NCBI GenBank assembly: GCA_003354225.1
Contig: PIVH01000363.1
Coordinates: forward strand, 1 to 6,096
Direction: 5' to 3'
Source: Globobulimina sp.
Taxonomy: Eukaryota > Foraminifera > Rotaliida
DNA length: 6,096 bases
Positions 1-5,780 of the stretch are shown piece by piece; the first letter of the stretch is position 1, and every line of letters begins with the position of its first letter. Below the pieces are notes generated by a model. The model was not told the DNA's origin. It saw nothing but the letters and a program-made list of their open reading frames with translations, and searched no databases. The position numbers and the translations under genes were made by a program.

Positions 1-119
1 AATTATGTGTTTTGTGGAACTAAAGGGACAAAACACAAGTTCTGTAGGAAAACTAACTAAGCAGTCCAGAAAAGCGTTTCTGGAAACACCACATAATATT
101 ACATAATTATGACGTCATC
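1..119. repeat. 119-bp terminal direct repeat, left copy
   Basis: This block is identical base for base to 5978-6096. Both copies reach the window edge exactly, which is what an unresolved assembly overlap on a circular or tandem sequence looks like; 119 is also one of the k values in the default MEGAHIT list. A genuine terminal direct repeat of the element is the alternative. The block carries two hairpins and most of a CRE-like palindrome region, and has no coding potential. Confidence 0.95.
65..84 (+). other. 8-bp hairpin with AGCG loop
   Basis: TCCAGAAA (65-72) pairs perfectly with TTTCTGGA (77-84) around a four-base loop. The larger block is bracketed by ATTATGTG (2-9) and CACATAAT (90-97), also complementary over 8 bp but mutually exclusive with the 6-37 stem. 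Role unknown; the same hairpin recurs in the right repeat at 6042-6061. Confidence 0.7.
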
Positions 120-131
120 ACATTACATAAT
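98..131. promoter_or_regulatory. CRE-like palindrome flanked by 10-bp direct repeats
   Basis: ATGACGTCAT (109-118) is a perfect 10-bp palindrome containing the full CREB/ATF-type octamer TGACGTCA. It sits between two copies of ATTACATAAT (98-107 and 122-131). In eukaryotes this octamer binds bZIP factors. Its place in the non-coding region upstream of the Gag start suggests transcriptional control. Binding is inferred. Confidence 0.5.
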
Positions 132-157
132 CACATCACATTTCACATCCCCTTCTA

Positions 158-188
158 CCTTCACAATCTTACAATAAAATTTTTTTAG
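158..188 (+). other. Probable 3' splice acceptor of a 5'-leader intron
   Basis: A CTTAC branch-point-like motif (168-172) and an eight-T tract (180-186 region) end in TTAG at 185-188. No ATG lies between this acceptor and the Gag start at 218. A donor-like GTAAGA at 5965 in the circular or tandem reading would give a 201-base intron. A trans-splicing acceptor would look the same. RNA evidence is lacking. Confidence 0.5.
173..178 (+). terminator. Candidate poly(A) signal AATAAA at unit end
   Basis: AATAAA lies in the non-coding segment about 370 bases past the YR stop when read around the circle. Cleavage a little downstream would fall near 188-200. It overlaps the candidate splice acceptor, so the same segment could serve splicing at the 5' end of a transcript and polyadenylation at its 3' end. 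Confidence 0.4.
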
Positions 189-217
189 GATACGCGCTTT
201 CGCAAATAGTAAATCCA

Positions 218-877
218 ATGAATGTAAGATTATTCAGGAAAAGGAAAAGAAAGATAAACGAAGTCGAAGGACTAGACGTTTTCGAAAAGATAATCAAAAA
301 GAAAACCCTCAAAGCCCTTAGTCGACATAAGCCCTTACGGCAAACAAGCAGACAAACTAAATTTGCTGATTTCGAGCAGATAAAAGAGAAAATAAATTCA
401 ATTGAAATGGATAAAAAAGAAGCGATATTAAATACAAATGAGGCAATCAATACGAGAAATAAGATGGTATTGAACACAATGAACGATCGAAAATTAAATT
501 GTTTAAGAAAGATGAATTGCAGCGATGTAGTCGAATTACAGGATTTGATCGAAAAAGAAGAAGAAAAAACAAAAAATGCATTAAACGATTTAAAAACGAT
601 CGCAAAAAGAACAAAAATCTCGAAATTAACCGAGGAATTAAGTTACGACGATTTGGTGCAAAAATTAGCAAAGGACAATGATATGAAAGGTTTAGTTTAC
701 GCAATGGCAAAAAACGCAGAATTACGAGCAAAAGATGCCATGGCCGAGATCGAAGAAGTCGACGCAATGCAGCGAGATATGGAAAAAATCAATACGGCAA
801 ATATCGAATTGCGACGAAATTTAGAGAAGGAAGCATTGGATGCGGCGAATAACAGTTCAGCCGGGAACCAAGTATGA
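218..877 (+). CDS. Gag-like N-terminal exon (coiled-coil, NLS-like start)
   Basis: The frame begins at the first ATG after the candidate leader acceptor and runs 219 codons. Residues 7-12 are RKRKRK, a nuclear-localisation-like tract. The rest is highly charged and helical, with heptad-like coiled-coil stretches around residues 52-130 and 160-205, as in structural or assembly proteins. No enzyme motif is visible. The frame closes only two codons after a GTATGA donor-like site at 872. Exon end 871 is phase 0, and joining to 1160 restores an open frame into the zinc-motif ORF, giving an inferred 540-residue Gag. If it is not spliced, this is a stand-alone 219-residue protein. DIRS/Ngaro Gag proteins are poorly conserved, so the Gag assignment rests on position, composition and the downstream partner. 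It could instead be an accessory ORF unique to this lineage. Confidence 0.7.
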   Translation: MNVRLFRKRKRKINEVEGLDVFEKIIKKKTLKALSRHKPLRQTSRQTKFADFEQIKEKINSIEMDKKEAILNTNEAINTRNKMVLNTMNDRKLNCLRKMNCSDVVELQDLIEKEEEKTKNALNDLKTIAKRTKISKLTEELSYDDLVQKLAKDNDMKGLVYAMAKNAELRAKDAMAEIEEVDAMQRDMEKINTANIELRRNLEKEALDAANNSSAGNQV

Positions 878-897
878 TTTCTATACACTTTCCTAAC

Positions 898-905
898 TAT
901 AAATA
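898..905 (+). promoter_or_regulatory. TATA-like box TATAAATA in the gag intron
   Basis: A consensus-like TATA element stands 26 bases past the exon 1 donor. It could start a transcript encoding only the second Gag exon, from ATG 1220. In AT-rich DNA such a string can arise by chance; no independent support is visible. Confidence 0.25.
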
Positions 906-923
906 TCTATAACTTGCACTTGT

Positions 924-949
924 CAGAAACAAAATTTTCATTGTTTCTG
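924..949 (+). other. Perfect 9-bp hairpin in the gag intron
   Basis: CAGAAACAA (924-932) pairs with TTGTTTCTG (941-949) around an eight-base loop. A second hairpin follows, TACGTC (979-984) with GACGTA (990-995). A third, ATACATT (1128-1134) with AATGTAT (1139-1145), lies just before the branch-like motif. The series implies a structured intron, possibly affecting splice choice; role unknown. Confidence 0.5.
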
Positions 950-977
950 TGCGAATTTCCGTGTTGACTGAAGGCCT

Positions 978-985
978 TTACGTCA
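978..985 (-). promoter_or_regulatory. bZIP/CRE-like site (TGACGTAA on the minus strand)
   Basis: TTACGTCA reads as TGACGTAA on the opposite strand, the same octamer found in both copies of the duplication at 4305-4474. Its presence in a different non-coding region suggests shared regulation, but a single octamer is weak evidence. Confidence 0.3.
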
Positions 986-1159
986 GAGCGACGTACACAG
1001 AGAAGGCAGAAGAGAGCGATATTGAGCATCAAAAGTCTGATCGCACGGAATTCAGACAAAAAAGCGGGGTTTAAAGGAATTTACACTACGACCCACGCAG
1101 TGGTTTGATCAGCATTTTAGTACGGCAATACATTGCCAAATGTATCCTAATATACATAG

Positions 1160-2128
1160 TTGGGAAAAAGCGAGGTGCAGGACATCATTGTATCGGCGAC
1201 AAAGGTGGCAGCAAAGGAGATGGCTAAAGAGAGAGATTTAGCATCGAATGCAATTGATTTAGATGGAATTGGAGCAAATTTAGAAGAATTGAAGAAGCAA
1301 AACATCCTAAAACTAGTAAAAGCGCAGAAAGAGAAAGCTTTGGAGACGGTGACAATAAATTGGTTGAATGAGAAGCCATTTGGAGAGAATGTAGCAAATA
1401 TTTGCGCGATGAGACATGACTTGGATAAGAAATCCAAGCGGAAGAGAGAGAAAAAGATGGATTTTAATTTGAAGCATTTCCAAGAAATGTATTTGGTTTT
1501 GAGAGCGGTCATGGATAAGAAAAGCAGTGATTTATTAATCAGAGAGGCAAATATATTGGAAACTATCCAATCTGTCGATGAGTTATCGGATTTGAAAGCG
1601 GATCAATTATTGTATACCGCCAAAGTGTTATATTGTTTGGTGGATCATTATAAAAATAATATCATCGAACCAATGGATATATTGATGATGCATTACATTT
1701 TAGACCATCGATCAGCGCCAGCCACGGCTCTGATGGCTTTAGAACAATTTATAAAGAAACGGAATTTGAAAACGAGTGGATTGGGAGTTTTAGAGAGTTT
1801 GGGAGTAAATGAGTTGAAAGTAGACAAAATCTTGGAGCAAATTAACATTTTAAAGAATTTGAATGAGAAAAATGTGAGCTTTGCAACCGTGGCAACATCG
1901 GGAACAAAGAAAAAGAGACCGAGATGCCCGGAAGGTAACAATTGCGTAGTTTTTCAACATCCGGACGCAAGATGTAATAATTGGCATCCATTGGATCCAA
2001 ATATATATTGGAGAAGGAATACTGGACAGAGTTTTAATAACAATCAGCAAGGACGAGGAGGATACGCCAACAGAGGCGGAAACCAAAGAGGCAGAGGAGG
2101 AGCAAACAATAATTGGAATAGATTTTAA
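1160..2128 (+). CDS. Gag-like RNA-binding exon (zinc motif + RGG tail)
   Basis: The open frame starts at a TTG directly after an in-frame TAG, so it probably begins as an exon rather than at a start codon; the first in-frame ATG is at 1220. Numbered from 1160, residues 1-240 are mostly helical and charged. Residues 247-256 are basic, followed by C256-x5-C262-x4-H267-x4-C272-x3-H276. The CPEGNNC...HP context resembles CCCH (Nab2-type) zinc fingers, although CCHC use of the same residues cannot be excluded. The C-terminus (about 295-322) is Gly/Asn/Arg-rich with RGG repeats. Zinc motif plus RGG implies single-stranded nucleic-acid binding, the role of a nucleocapsid packaging element RNA. The frame ends in TAA. 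Classical retroviral CX2CX4HX4C knuckles are absent. Gag is the best call from gene order and these features. Confidence 0.8.
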   Translation: MGKSEVQDIIVSATKVAAKEMAKERDLASNAIDLDGIGANLEELKKQNILKLVKAQKEKALETVTINWLNEKPFGENVANICAMRHDLDKKSKRKREKKMDFNLKHFQEMYLVLRAVMDKKSSDLLIREANILETIQSVDELSDLKADQLLYTAKVLYCLVDHYKNNIIEPMDILMMHYILDHRSAPATALMALEQFIKKRNLKTSGLGVLESLGVNELKVDKILEQINILKNLNEKNVSFATVATSGTKKKRPRCPEGNNCVVFQHPDARCNNWHPLDPNIYWRRNTGQSFNNNQQGRGGYANRGGNQRGRGGANNNWNRF

Positions 2129-2248
2129 CCAATAATAATACAAAGAATATAGGGAAAAATTTGATTTTAAATGCAACGAAATCTTGCATTATATTTATAT
2201 AATTTAAATTCAAATAATCACTTGTTTTTCTTTCTTTTTACAACACAG
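2129..2248 (+). other. gag-RT spacer with candidate 3' splice acceptor
   Basis: Several in-frame stops follow the Gag TAA, so simple readthrough into RT is impossible. A pyrimidine-rich tract (2221-2240) leads into ACACAG at 2243-2248. The RT frame is phase 0 at 2249, matching the exon 1 donor at 871. The region could therefore be the 3' end of an intron that places exon 1 before RT. A start at ATG 2171 would instead add a 26-residue, largely hydrophobic leader encoded by the pyrimidine tract, which is unlike RT N-termini. Confidence 0.5.
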
Positions 2249-4159
2249 AAATCGCGCGAAAGAAAATTCAAAGCCACTGACTCAGCTTTGGAAAAAGACC
2301 CGGTCATAAAAGCGTTTCTAGAAAAATGGAAAGAAGAAAAACCGTCAGAAGAACCGCCAAAGTGGCCGTTAAATGCGAAATTATGGAAAACGTTATTGAA
2401 AGATAACGAGTGCTCGGACAAGAGCGAGTTTCTGAGGCAGCTAAAGGAGGGAATGGACCTCACAAAAAACAAAGAGATAGAATGCGATCAAGGGAAAAAG
2501 TCATATAAAATGACATTGGAAGAGTGGCGTTTCGTATGCGAGAAAATTGACGACTACCGAAGCGAAGAAAAAAACTGTGTCTGGGGAGCTTTCACAGAAA
2601 CAGATATAAAGAAGAATAAAAGGTTAGAAGGGCATAGAATTATGCCACATTTTGTAGCACATAAAGTGAGAGAAGACGGCACCACAAAGATGCGAGTCGT
2701 AACAGACGCATCGAGCGCTGAGCCAGGGGGCAAATCTTTCAATGATAACGTTGAAAAAGACGAATCAAACCTAAAATATACTCACATTTATGAGATAATC
2801 GCAATGATAGTCGCTTGCAATTTAATATGGCTTGTTATGGCAGACGCAGTCAATGCCTTTAACAGAGTGCCAATAAGCAATAAATACATAAAATACTTCG
2901 GAATCCAAGTATCGGGATTCGTGTTTTATTGGACGTGTGTGGTATTTGGGGGCTCTTCAAGTTGTAGAGTCTATTCATGGTTCGCGGCATATGTGGTATG
3001 GATAATAATATATCACAACAAAAGAATATTCATAATAAATAAAGTAATAGTTTTGAAGAATTATTTAGATGATTTTATAGCAGGGCATCCAACATATTAT
3101 GGAGCCTGGCTACAATACTACGCATTGCTGACTTGGTTCGCCTTCTTGGGAATACCAACACAGATAAAAAAGATGCAAATCCCAACAAGAGTCTTGAAAT
3201 ACATTGGATATACAATAAACACATTAGATAGAACCCTAATGATGCCAACCGACAAACTATTAAAAATATGCATATTAGGAAATGAAATAATAAATTTGAT
3301 TGATAATAAGCAGAAAATAAAAGTGAAACTAATCCAATCTTTTGATGGTACCACACGTTTCGCATCGCCTATTTATTATTATTTTGCGCCATTTTTAAGG
3401 AATATGGAGGAAGCCATACGGGGAAAAGATAAAAATGAGAAGGTTTGGGGCAATGCAGAGATAAAACAAGACATAGAATTGATAATAAACACAATAAAAG
3501 ATACAAACAGAAATAAAATATCTTGGGAATGGCTACTTTATCCTAAGGACAAAGGAGACATTGTAGTTGAAACCGACGCGTCGGGCAAATTTGGAATGGG
3601 TGGATTAGAGAGAAAAAGCGGAGGGATCTGTTACATGGTAAGATACCAAGATATCATTGGTTGGGACTACGAGAATGAACCAGACATTGTATGGAAGGAA
3701 TTGTGCGCAGTTTATATCATAAATAAGTTGCAAAGCAAAGATTGGGCCAAGAAGGCCATTTTACTAAAAGTCGACAACAAAGCTGTCGAACACATACTAA
3801 TTAAGAAAAAATCCTGTTTTGAGAGGAAAGATTTGCAAATTTTGGTTAGGAAGATTTGCAAAGAAGCCATGAACTCAAATTTCTATGAATGGGTCAATTG
3901 GATATCAACAAAAGACAACATTTACGCCGATGGACTTTCAAGAGGAGATTGGACAATTTTGGGCAAGTTAACATACGATGTAATTGATAAAAGCGAAGAA
4001 GCATTGATCCATGCCCAAGAAGCTTGGAATATGTACAAAAGCGCCAGGAAGCGAATGATACGAAATAATAATGACAATAAAAAATGCAGATGCAAAAATA
4101 AAATAATATGCGATGACCAACAGCTATATTCAAAATGGAAAAAAACATGTTATTGTTAA
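2171..4159 (+). CDS. Reverse transcriptase-RNase H of a YR retrotransposon
   Basis: This copies the element RNA into DNA and removes the RNA strand. In 662-residue numbering from ATG 2171, the RT motifs are RVVTDAS with downstream GKSFND (175-192), motif A MADAVNAF (D225), motif B GGSSSCRVYS (260-269), motif C YLDDF (D300, D301), and the motif D/E region GIPTQIKK...YIGYTIN (328-350). RNase H follows with ETDASGKFGMGG (D468), WKELCAV (E510), LKVDNKAVE (D535) and NIYADGLSR (D587), so all four acidic residues are present. The ADGLSR ending is typical of YR-retroelement RNase H. No protease precedes it and no methyltransferase follows; a 70-residue basic tail ends with five cysteines (C639, C641, C647, C660, C662). 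The true N-terminus may be residue 27 (base 2249) if the acceptor at 2248 is used. Confidence 0.93.
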   Translation: MQRNLALYLYNLNSNNHLFFFLFTTQKSRERKFKATDSALEKDPVIKAFLEKWKEEKPSEEPPKWPLNAKLWKTLLKDNECSDKSEFLRQLKEGMDLTKNKEIECDQGKKSYKMTLEEWRFVCEKIDDYRSEEKNCVWGAFTETDIKKNKRLEGHRIMPHFVAHKVREDGTTKMRVVTDASSAEPGGKSFNDNVEKDESNLKYTHIYEIIAMIVACNLIWLVMADAVNAFNRVPISNKYIKYFGIQVSGFVFYWTCVVFGGSSSCRVYSWFAAYVVWIIIYHNKRIFIINKVIVLKNYLDDFIAGHPTYYGAWLQYYALLTWFAFLGIPTQIKKMQIPTRVLKYIGYTINTLDRTLMMPTDKLLKICILGNEIINLIDNKQKIKVKLIQSFDGTTRFASPIYYYFAPFLRNMEEAIRGKDKNEKVWGNAEIKQDIELIINTIKDTNRNKISWEWLLYPKDKGDIVVETDASGKFGMGGLERKSGGICYMVRYQDIIGWDYENEPDIVWKELCAVYIINKLQSKDWAKKAILLKVDNKAVEHILIKKKSCFERKDLQILVRKICKEAMNSNFYEWVNWISTKDNIYADGLSRGDWTILGKLTYDVIDKSEEALIHAQEAWNMYKSARKRMIRNNNDNKKCRCKNKIICDDQQLYSKWKKTCYC

Positions 4160-4183
4160 CACATTTTGACATAAATTCGAGTA

Positions 4184-4189
4184 ATAAAT
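4184..4189 (+). terminator. Poly(A) signal AATAAA after RT-RNase H
   Basis: It stands 25 bases past the RT stop codon and is followed by GT/T-rich sequence (4208-4280) that could act as a downstream element. It would end a gag or RT message before the recombinase gene. Confidence 0.45.
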
Positions 4190-4337
4190 AGGATACTTTC
4201 CTTGGAACGTTTTTCCGTTTCTGTATATTATTGACAAATAATTGTTAGTTTGGTTTGCAACAAATTGTTTGTTTGTTTGTTAGTTTCTTTTTTTGAAAGA
4301 AAAGGTGTTTGGGTCTGATCACCGCCGCAATGAACTT

Positions 4338-4367
4338 TGTCGACAACACAGCCATTGTTGGCCGACA
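4338..4367 (+). other. Hairpin in repeat copy 1
   Basis: TGTCG (4338-4342) pairs with CGACA (4363-4367) and CAACA (4344-4348) with TGTTG (4356-4360), with a 1x2 internal loop and a seven-base loop CAGCCAT. Ten base pairs in total. Confidence 0.6.
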
Positions 4368-4372
4368 GTGAC

Positions 4373-4380
4373 TGACGTAA
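4373..4380 (+). promoter_or_regulatory. bZIP/CRE-like octamer TGACGTAA, copy 1
   Basis: It lies at the end of repeat copy 1. The same octamer recurs at 4466-4473 and, inverted, at 978-985. It is a candidate enhancer site for recombinase transcription. Confidence 0.3.
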
Positions 4381-4430
4381 ATTATATTTGGTGAAACGTG
4401 TTTGGGTCTGATCACCGCCGCAATGAACTG

Positions 4431-4460
4431 TGTCGATAACACAGCCATTGTTGGCCGACA
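4431..4460 (+). other. Hairpin in repeat copy 2 (C-G changed to U-G)
   Basis: This is the same fold as copy 1. The C-to-T change at 4437 turns a C-G pair into a U-G wobble on the + strand, keeping the stem; on the minus strand it would become A-C. This weakly favours a + strand RNA function. Confidence 0.55.
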
Positions 4461-4465
4461 GTGAC

Positions 4466-4473
4466 TGACGTAA
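4466..4473 (+). promoter_or_regulatory. bZIP/CRE-like octamer TGACGTAA, copy 2
   Basis: Second copy, 93 bases downstream of the first and about 300 bases before the recombinase ATG at 4772. No strong TATA box follows; TTTATACAAA near 4707 is the nearest resemblance. Confidence 0.3.
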
Positions 4474-4561
4474 AAAAAATGTGCAAACAAAACAAAACAC
4501 AGTAATTCCATACATTATTTGGGGCAATTTTAGTAGTATTACTTTGTTCTTTGCGATTCGG

Positions 4562-4625
4562 ATTTGCGTTTGAACGTAGTATCTTCTGATTGCAAATACC
4601 AATAAATAACGCAAATACCAATAAA
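4562..4625. repeat. 9-bp inverted repeat overlapping a 15-bp direct repeat
   Basis: ATTTGCGTT (4562-4570) is the exact complement of AACGCAAAT (4608-4616). GCAAATACCAATAAA occurs at 4592-4606 and again at 4611-4625 (19-base period). Each direct copy ends in AATAAA (4601-4606 and 4620-4625), so the pair could also serve as poly(A) signals. Confidence 0.7.
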
Positions 4626-4690
4626 ACCAACATAACACAAATTTGCTTCCACGACGGTGACATTGAAAAAACAGTTTTTGAAAAAGCAAA

Positions 4691-4720
4691 GTTAATTTTT
4701 TACTGTTTATACAAACTAAG
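4691..4720 (+). other. Candidate 3' splice acceptor before the recombinase
   Basis: A T-rich stretch (4691-4710) ends in ACTAAG at 4715-4720. The recombinase frame is phase 0 at 4721 and open from there, and the added residues begin RKRAKTK, a basic NLS-like tract. The acceptor is weaker than the one at 2248. Confidence 0.35.
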
Positions 4721-4771
4721 ATAAGAAAAAGAGCGAAAACAAAGAACGAAAGCAATTTGCATTGGATCCCA

Positions 4772-5776
4772 ATGAAATCAATTATAGAATTGGCAGAGAA
4801 AAAATTCAAGGGAAGAAACGCAATTCTAACGAACAAGCAATACAAAGGAACGCAGAAACACTACGAGATATTCTGCAAAACATACAATTTAAACCCATTA
4901 AATGGCAGCGAAGAGCAAATAATCAATTTCATAATTTGGAAGCACCAATGTGCCAAAATAGGCTGGTCCGCAATGCACGGACACCTTTACGCAGTACGCG
5001 ATTATTTATTGAATAGAAATATTACAATAAAGACAAAATATGAAGACATGCAGAGATTGCATGGAATAATAAAAGAGGAAAAGAAAAAGAAGCCATCGAA
5101 AGGAAAAGACGCTTTAAAAGAGAAGGAATTGGAGCAAATGATAAAAACTATAAACACCGACAAAAAGATGACAAAGCACGACAAATATGCATGGGAAGCA
5201 ATTCTGACATTGCCCTATTTTGGAATGAAAAGAATATCGGAATATGTACATAATTCGGACTTATCATTGGGTTTAAAAGTAAGGAATTTGGAATTTGAGA
5301 ATGATTTGAAAAGCAAAGAATTCCCCCAATCAAGTTATTGTATATTGAACAGAGAAAAAGGGAAAACATACCAGTTTGGTGGAGATTTATACGCAGTGTT
5401 CATATGCACCTGCAAAGTATCAAATTTTTGCTTTCTATGTGCAATAAAAAGATATTTAAAATGCAGACAGAAAAAGAAAGCCAATTTAGCGGAGGAAGAC
5501 CTTTTTGTATTCAAAAACGGAAAAAAATTGAACAAGTATATAATGGGAAAGAAAATAAAAGATTTAGCAAAGAGAATAGGTCTAAATCCGGACAACATAG
5601 CCGGACATAGTTGGAGAAAAGGTGGAGCACAATGGGCTGTCAAGAAAAATTTGCCAGCAACAACTATTATGAAACAAGCAGATTGGAAATCATTCCAATC
5701 ACTAAAAAGATACTATGACAACATTGATCGATTGGATCAAGTTGAGATTTTCAAAAGTAATTTAAAATCTATTTAA
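4772..5776 (+). CDS. Tyrosine recombinase (YR) of the retrotransposon
   Basis: This is predicted to insert the circular DNA form through a covalent 3'-phosphotyrosine intermediate. ATG 4772 gives 334 residues. The frame is open upstream to 4682, so a spliced start at 4721 or later is possible. From ATG 4772, an N-terminal SAM-like core-binding region (about 20-95) is followed by the catalytic domain. It has Arg I in KRISEYV (R154), a probable beta2-beta3 lysine in REKGKTYQ (K196 or K198), GHSWRKGGA (H279 and R282), the H/W position in QADWKS (W305), and the nucleophile in KRYYD (Y314, nine residues after W305; Y315 is adjacent). The HSxRKGGA form is characteristic of DIRS/Ngaro-type rather than phage integrases. 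The full R-K-H-R-W-Y set looks intact. It ends in TAA five bases before a TATA box of the control region. Confidence 0.92.
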   Translation: MKSIIELAEKKFKGRNAILTNKQYKGTQKHYEIFCKTYNLNPLNGSEEQIINFIIWKHQCAKIGWSAMHGHLYAVRDYLLNRNITIKTKYEDMQRLHGIIKEEKKKKPSKGKDALKEKELEQMIKTINTDKKMTKHDKYAWEAILTLPYFGMKRISEYVHNSDLSLGLKVRNLEFENDLKSKEFPQSSYCILNREKGKTYQFGGDLYAVFICTCKVSNFCFLCAIKRYLKCRQKKKANLAEEDLFVFKNGKKLNKYIMGKKIKDLAKRIGLNPDNIAGHSWRKGGAQWAVKKNLPATTIMKQADWKSFQSLKRYYDNIDRLDQVEIFKSNLKSI

Positions 5777-5780
5777 AGAA

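Larger units (their letters stand above)
872..1159 (+). other. Candidate GT-AG intron inside gag (288 bp)
   Basis: The donor is CAA|GTATGA at 871/872 and the acceptor ATACATAG| ends at 1159, with a CTAAT branch-like motif at 1147-1151. Both flanking exons are phase 0. The upstream ORF stops at 875-877 inside the intron, and the downstream ORF is open from the base after an in-frame TAG that is itself the acceptor. The downstream ORF otherwise has no ATG until 1220. These facts together favour splicing. The segment also holds a TATA-like box and hairpins, so a promoter for a shorter Gag is the alternative. Confidence 0.6.
4305..4474 (+). repeat. Tandem duplication of a 77-bp unit, 93-bp period
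   Basis: Copies at 4305-4381 and 4398-4474 match at 75 of 77 positions, separated by 16 bases. Differences are T/G at 4337/4430 and C/T at 4344/4437. Each copy contains a TGATCA palindrome, a hairpin and a terminal TGACGTAA octamer. The unit has a higher GC content than the flanking DNA, which suggests it is functionally constrained or was acquired separately. Confidence 0.93.
4160..4720 (+). other. RT-YR intergenic control region (no gene)
   Basis: About 560 bases without a convincing gene. In order it holds AATAAA (4184), a TTTG microsatellite (about 4268-4282), a two-copy 77-bp tandem repeat (4305-4474), a 9-bp inverted repeat (4562-4570/4608-4616), a duplicated AATAAA-bearing 15-mer, and a T-rich acceptor-like end at 4720. 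An antisense frame across it is judged spurious. The region likely separates 3' processing of the gag/RT message from expression of the recombinase. Confidence 0.6.

Noticed and set aside
6-42. H-type pseudoknot (6-15/28-37 with 17-21/38-42)
   Set aside because: The complementarity is real, but no linker remains to cross the 10-bp first stem, so both stems cannot form fully together. It was kept only as alternative pairing.
447-888. Minus-strand and other-frame ORFs over gag exon 1 and elsewhere
   Set aside because: They lie inside well-supported + strand frames, have low-complexity compositions and lack domains. They are shadows of AT-rich coding sequence.
1160-1162. TTG as a bacterial-type start codon for Gag exon 2
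   Set aside because: The element is eukaryotic in type, no ribosome-binding site is present, and the preceding TAG fits a splice acceptor better.
2126-2171. Stop-codon readthrough or frameshift from Gag into RT
   Set aside because: Gag and RT share a frame, but several in-frame stops (TAA, TAG, TGA, TAA) lie between them and no slippery heptamer was seen near the Gag end.
1934-2249. Gag-Pol splice from donor AAG|GTAACA at 1935 to acceptor 2248
   Set aside because: The donor is good by sequence but leaves phase 1 while the RT exon needs phase 0, so it would shift the RT frame.
4228-4845. Antisense open frame of 205 codons with a 31-residue repeat
   Set aside because: It begins at a non-ATG codon, crosses the tandem repeat (period 93, a multiple of three, keeps any frame open) and overlaps the recombinase N-terminus. 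Both repeat differences change residues, and no recognisable domain is present.
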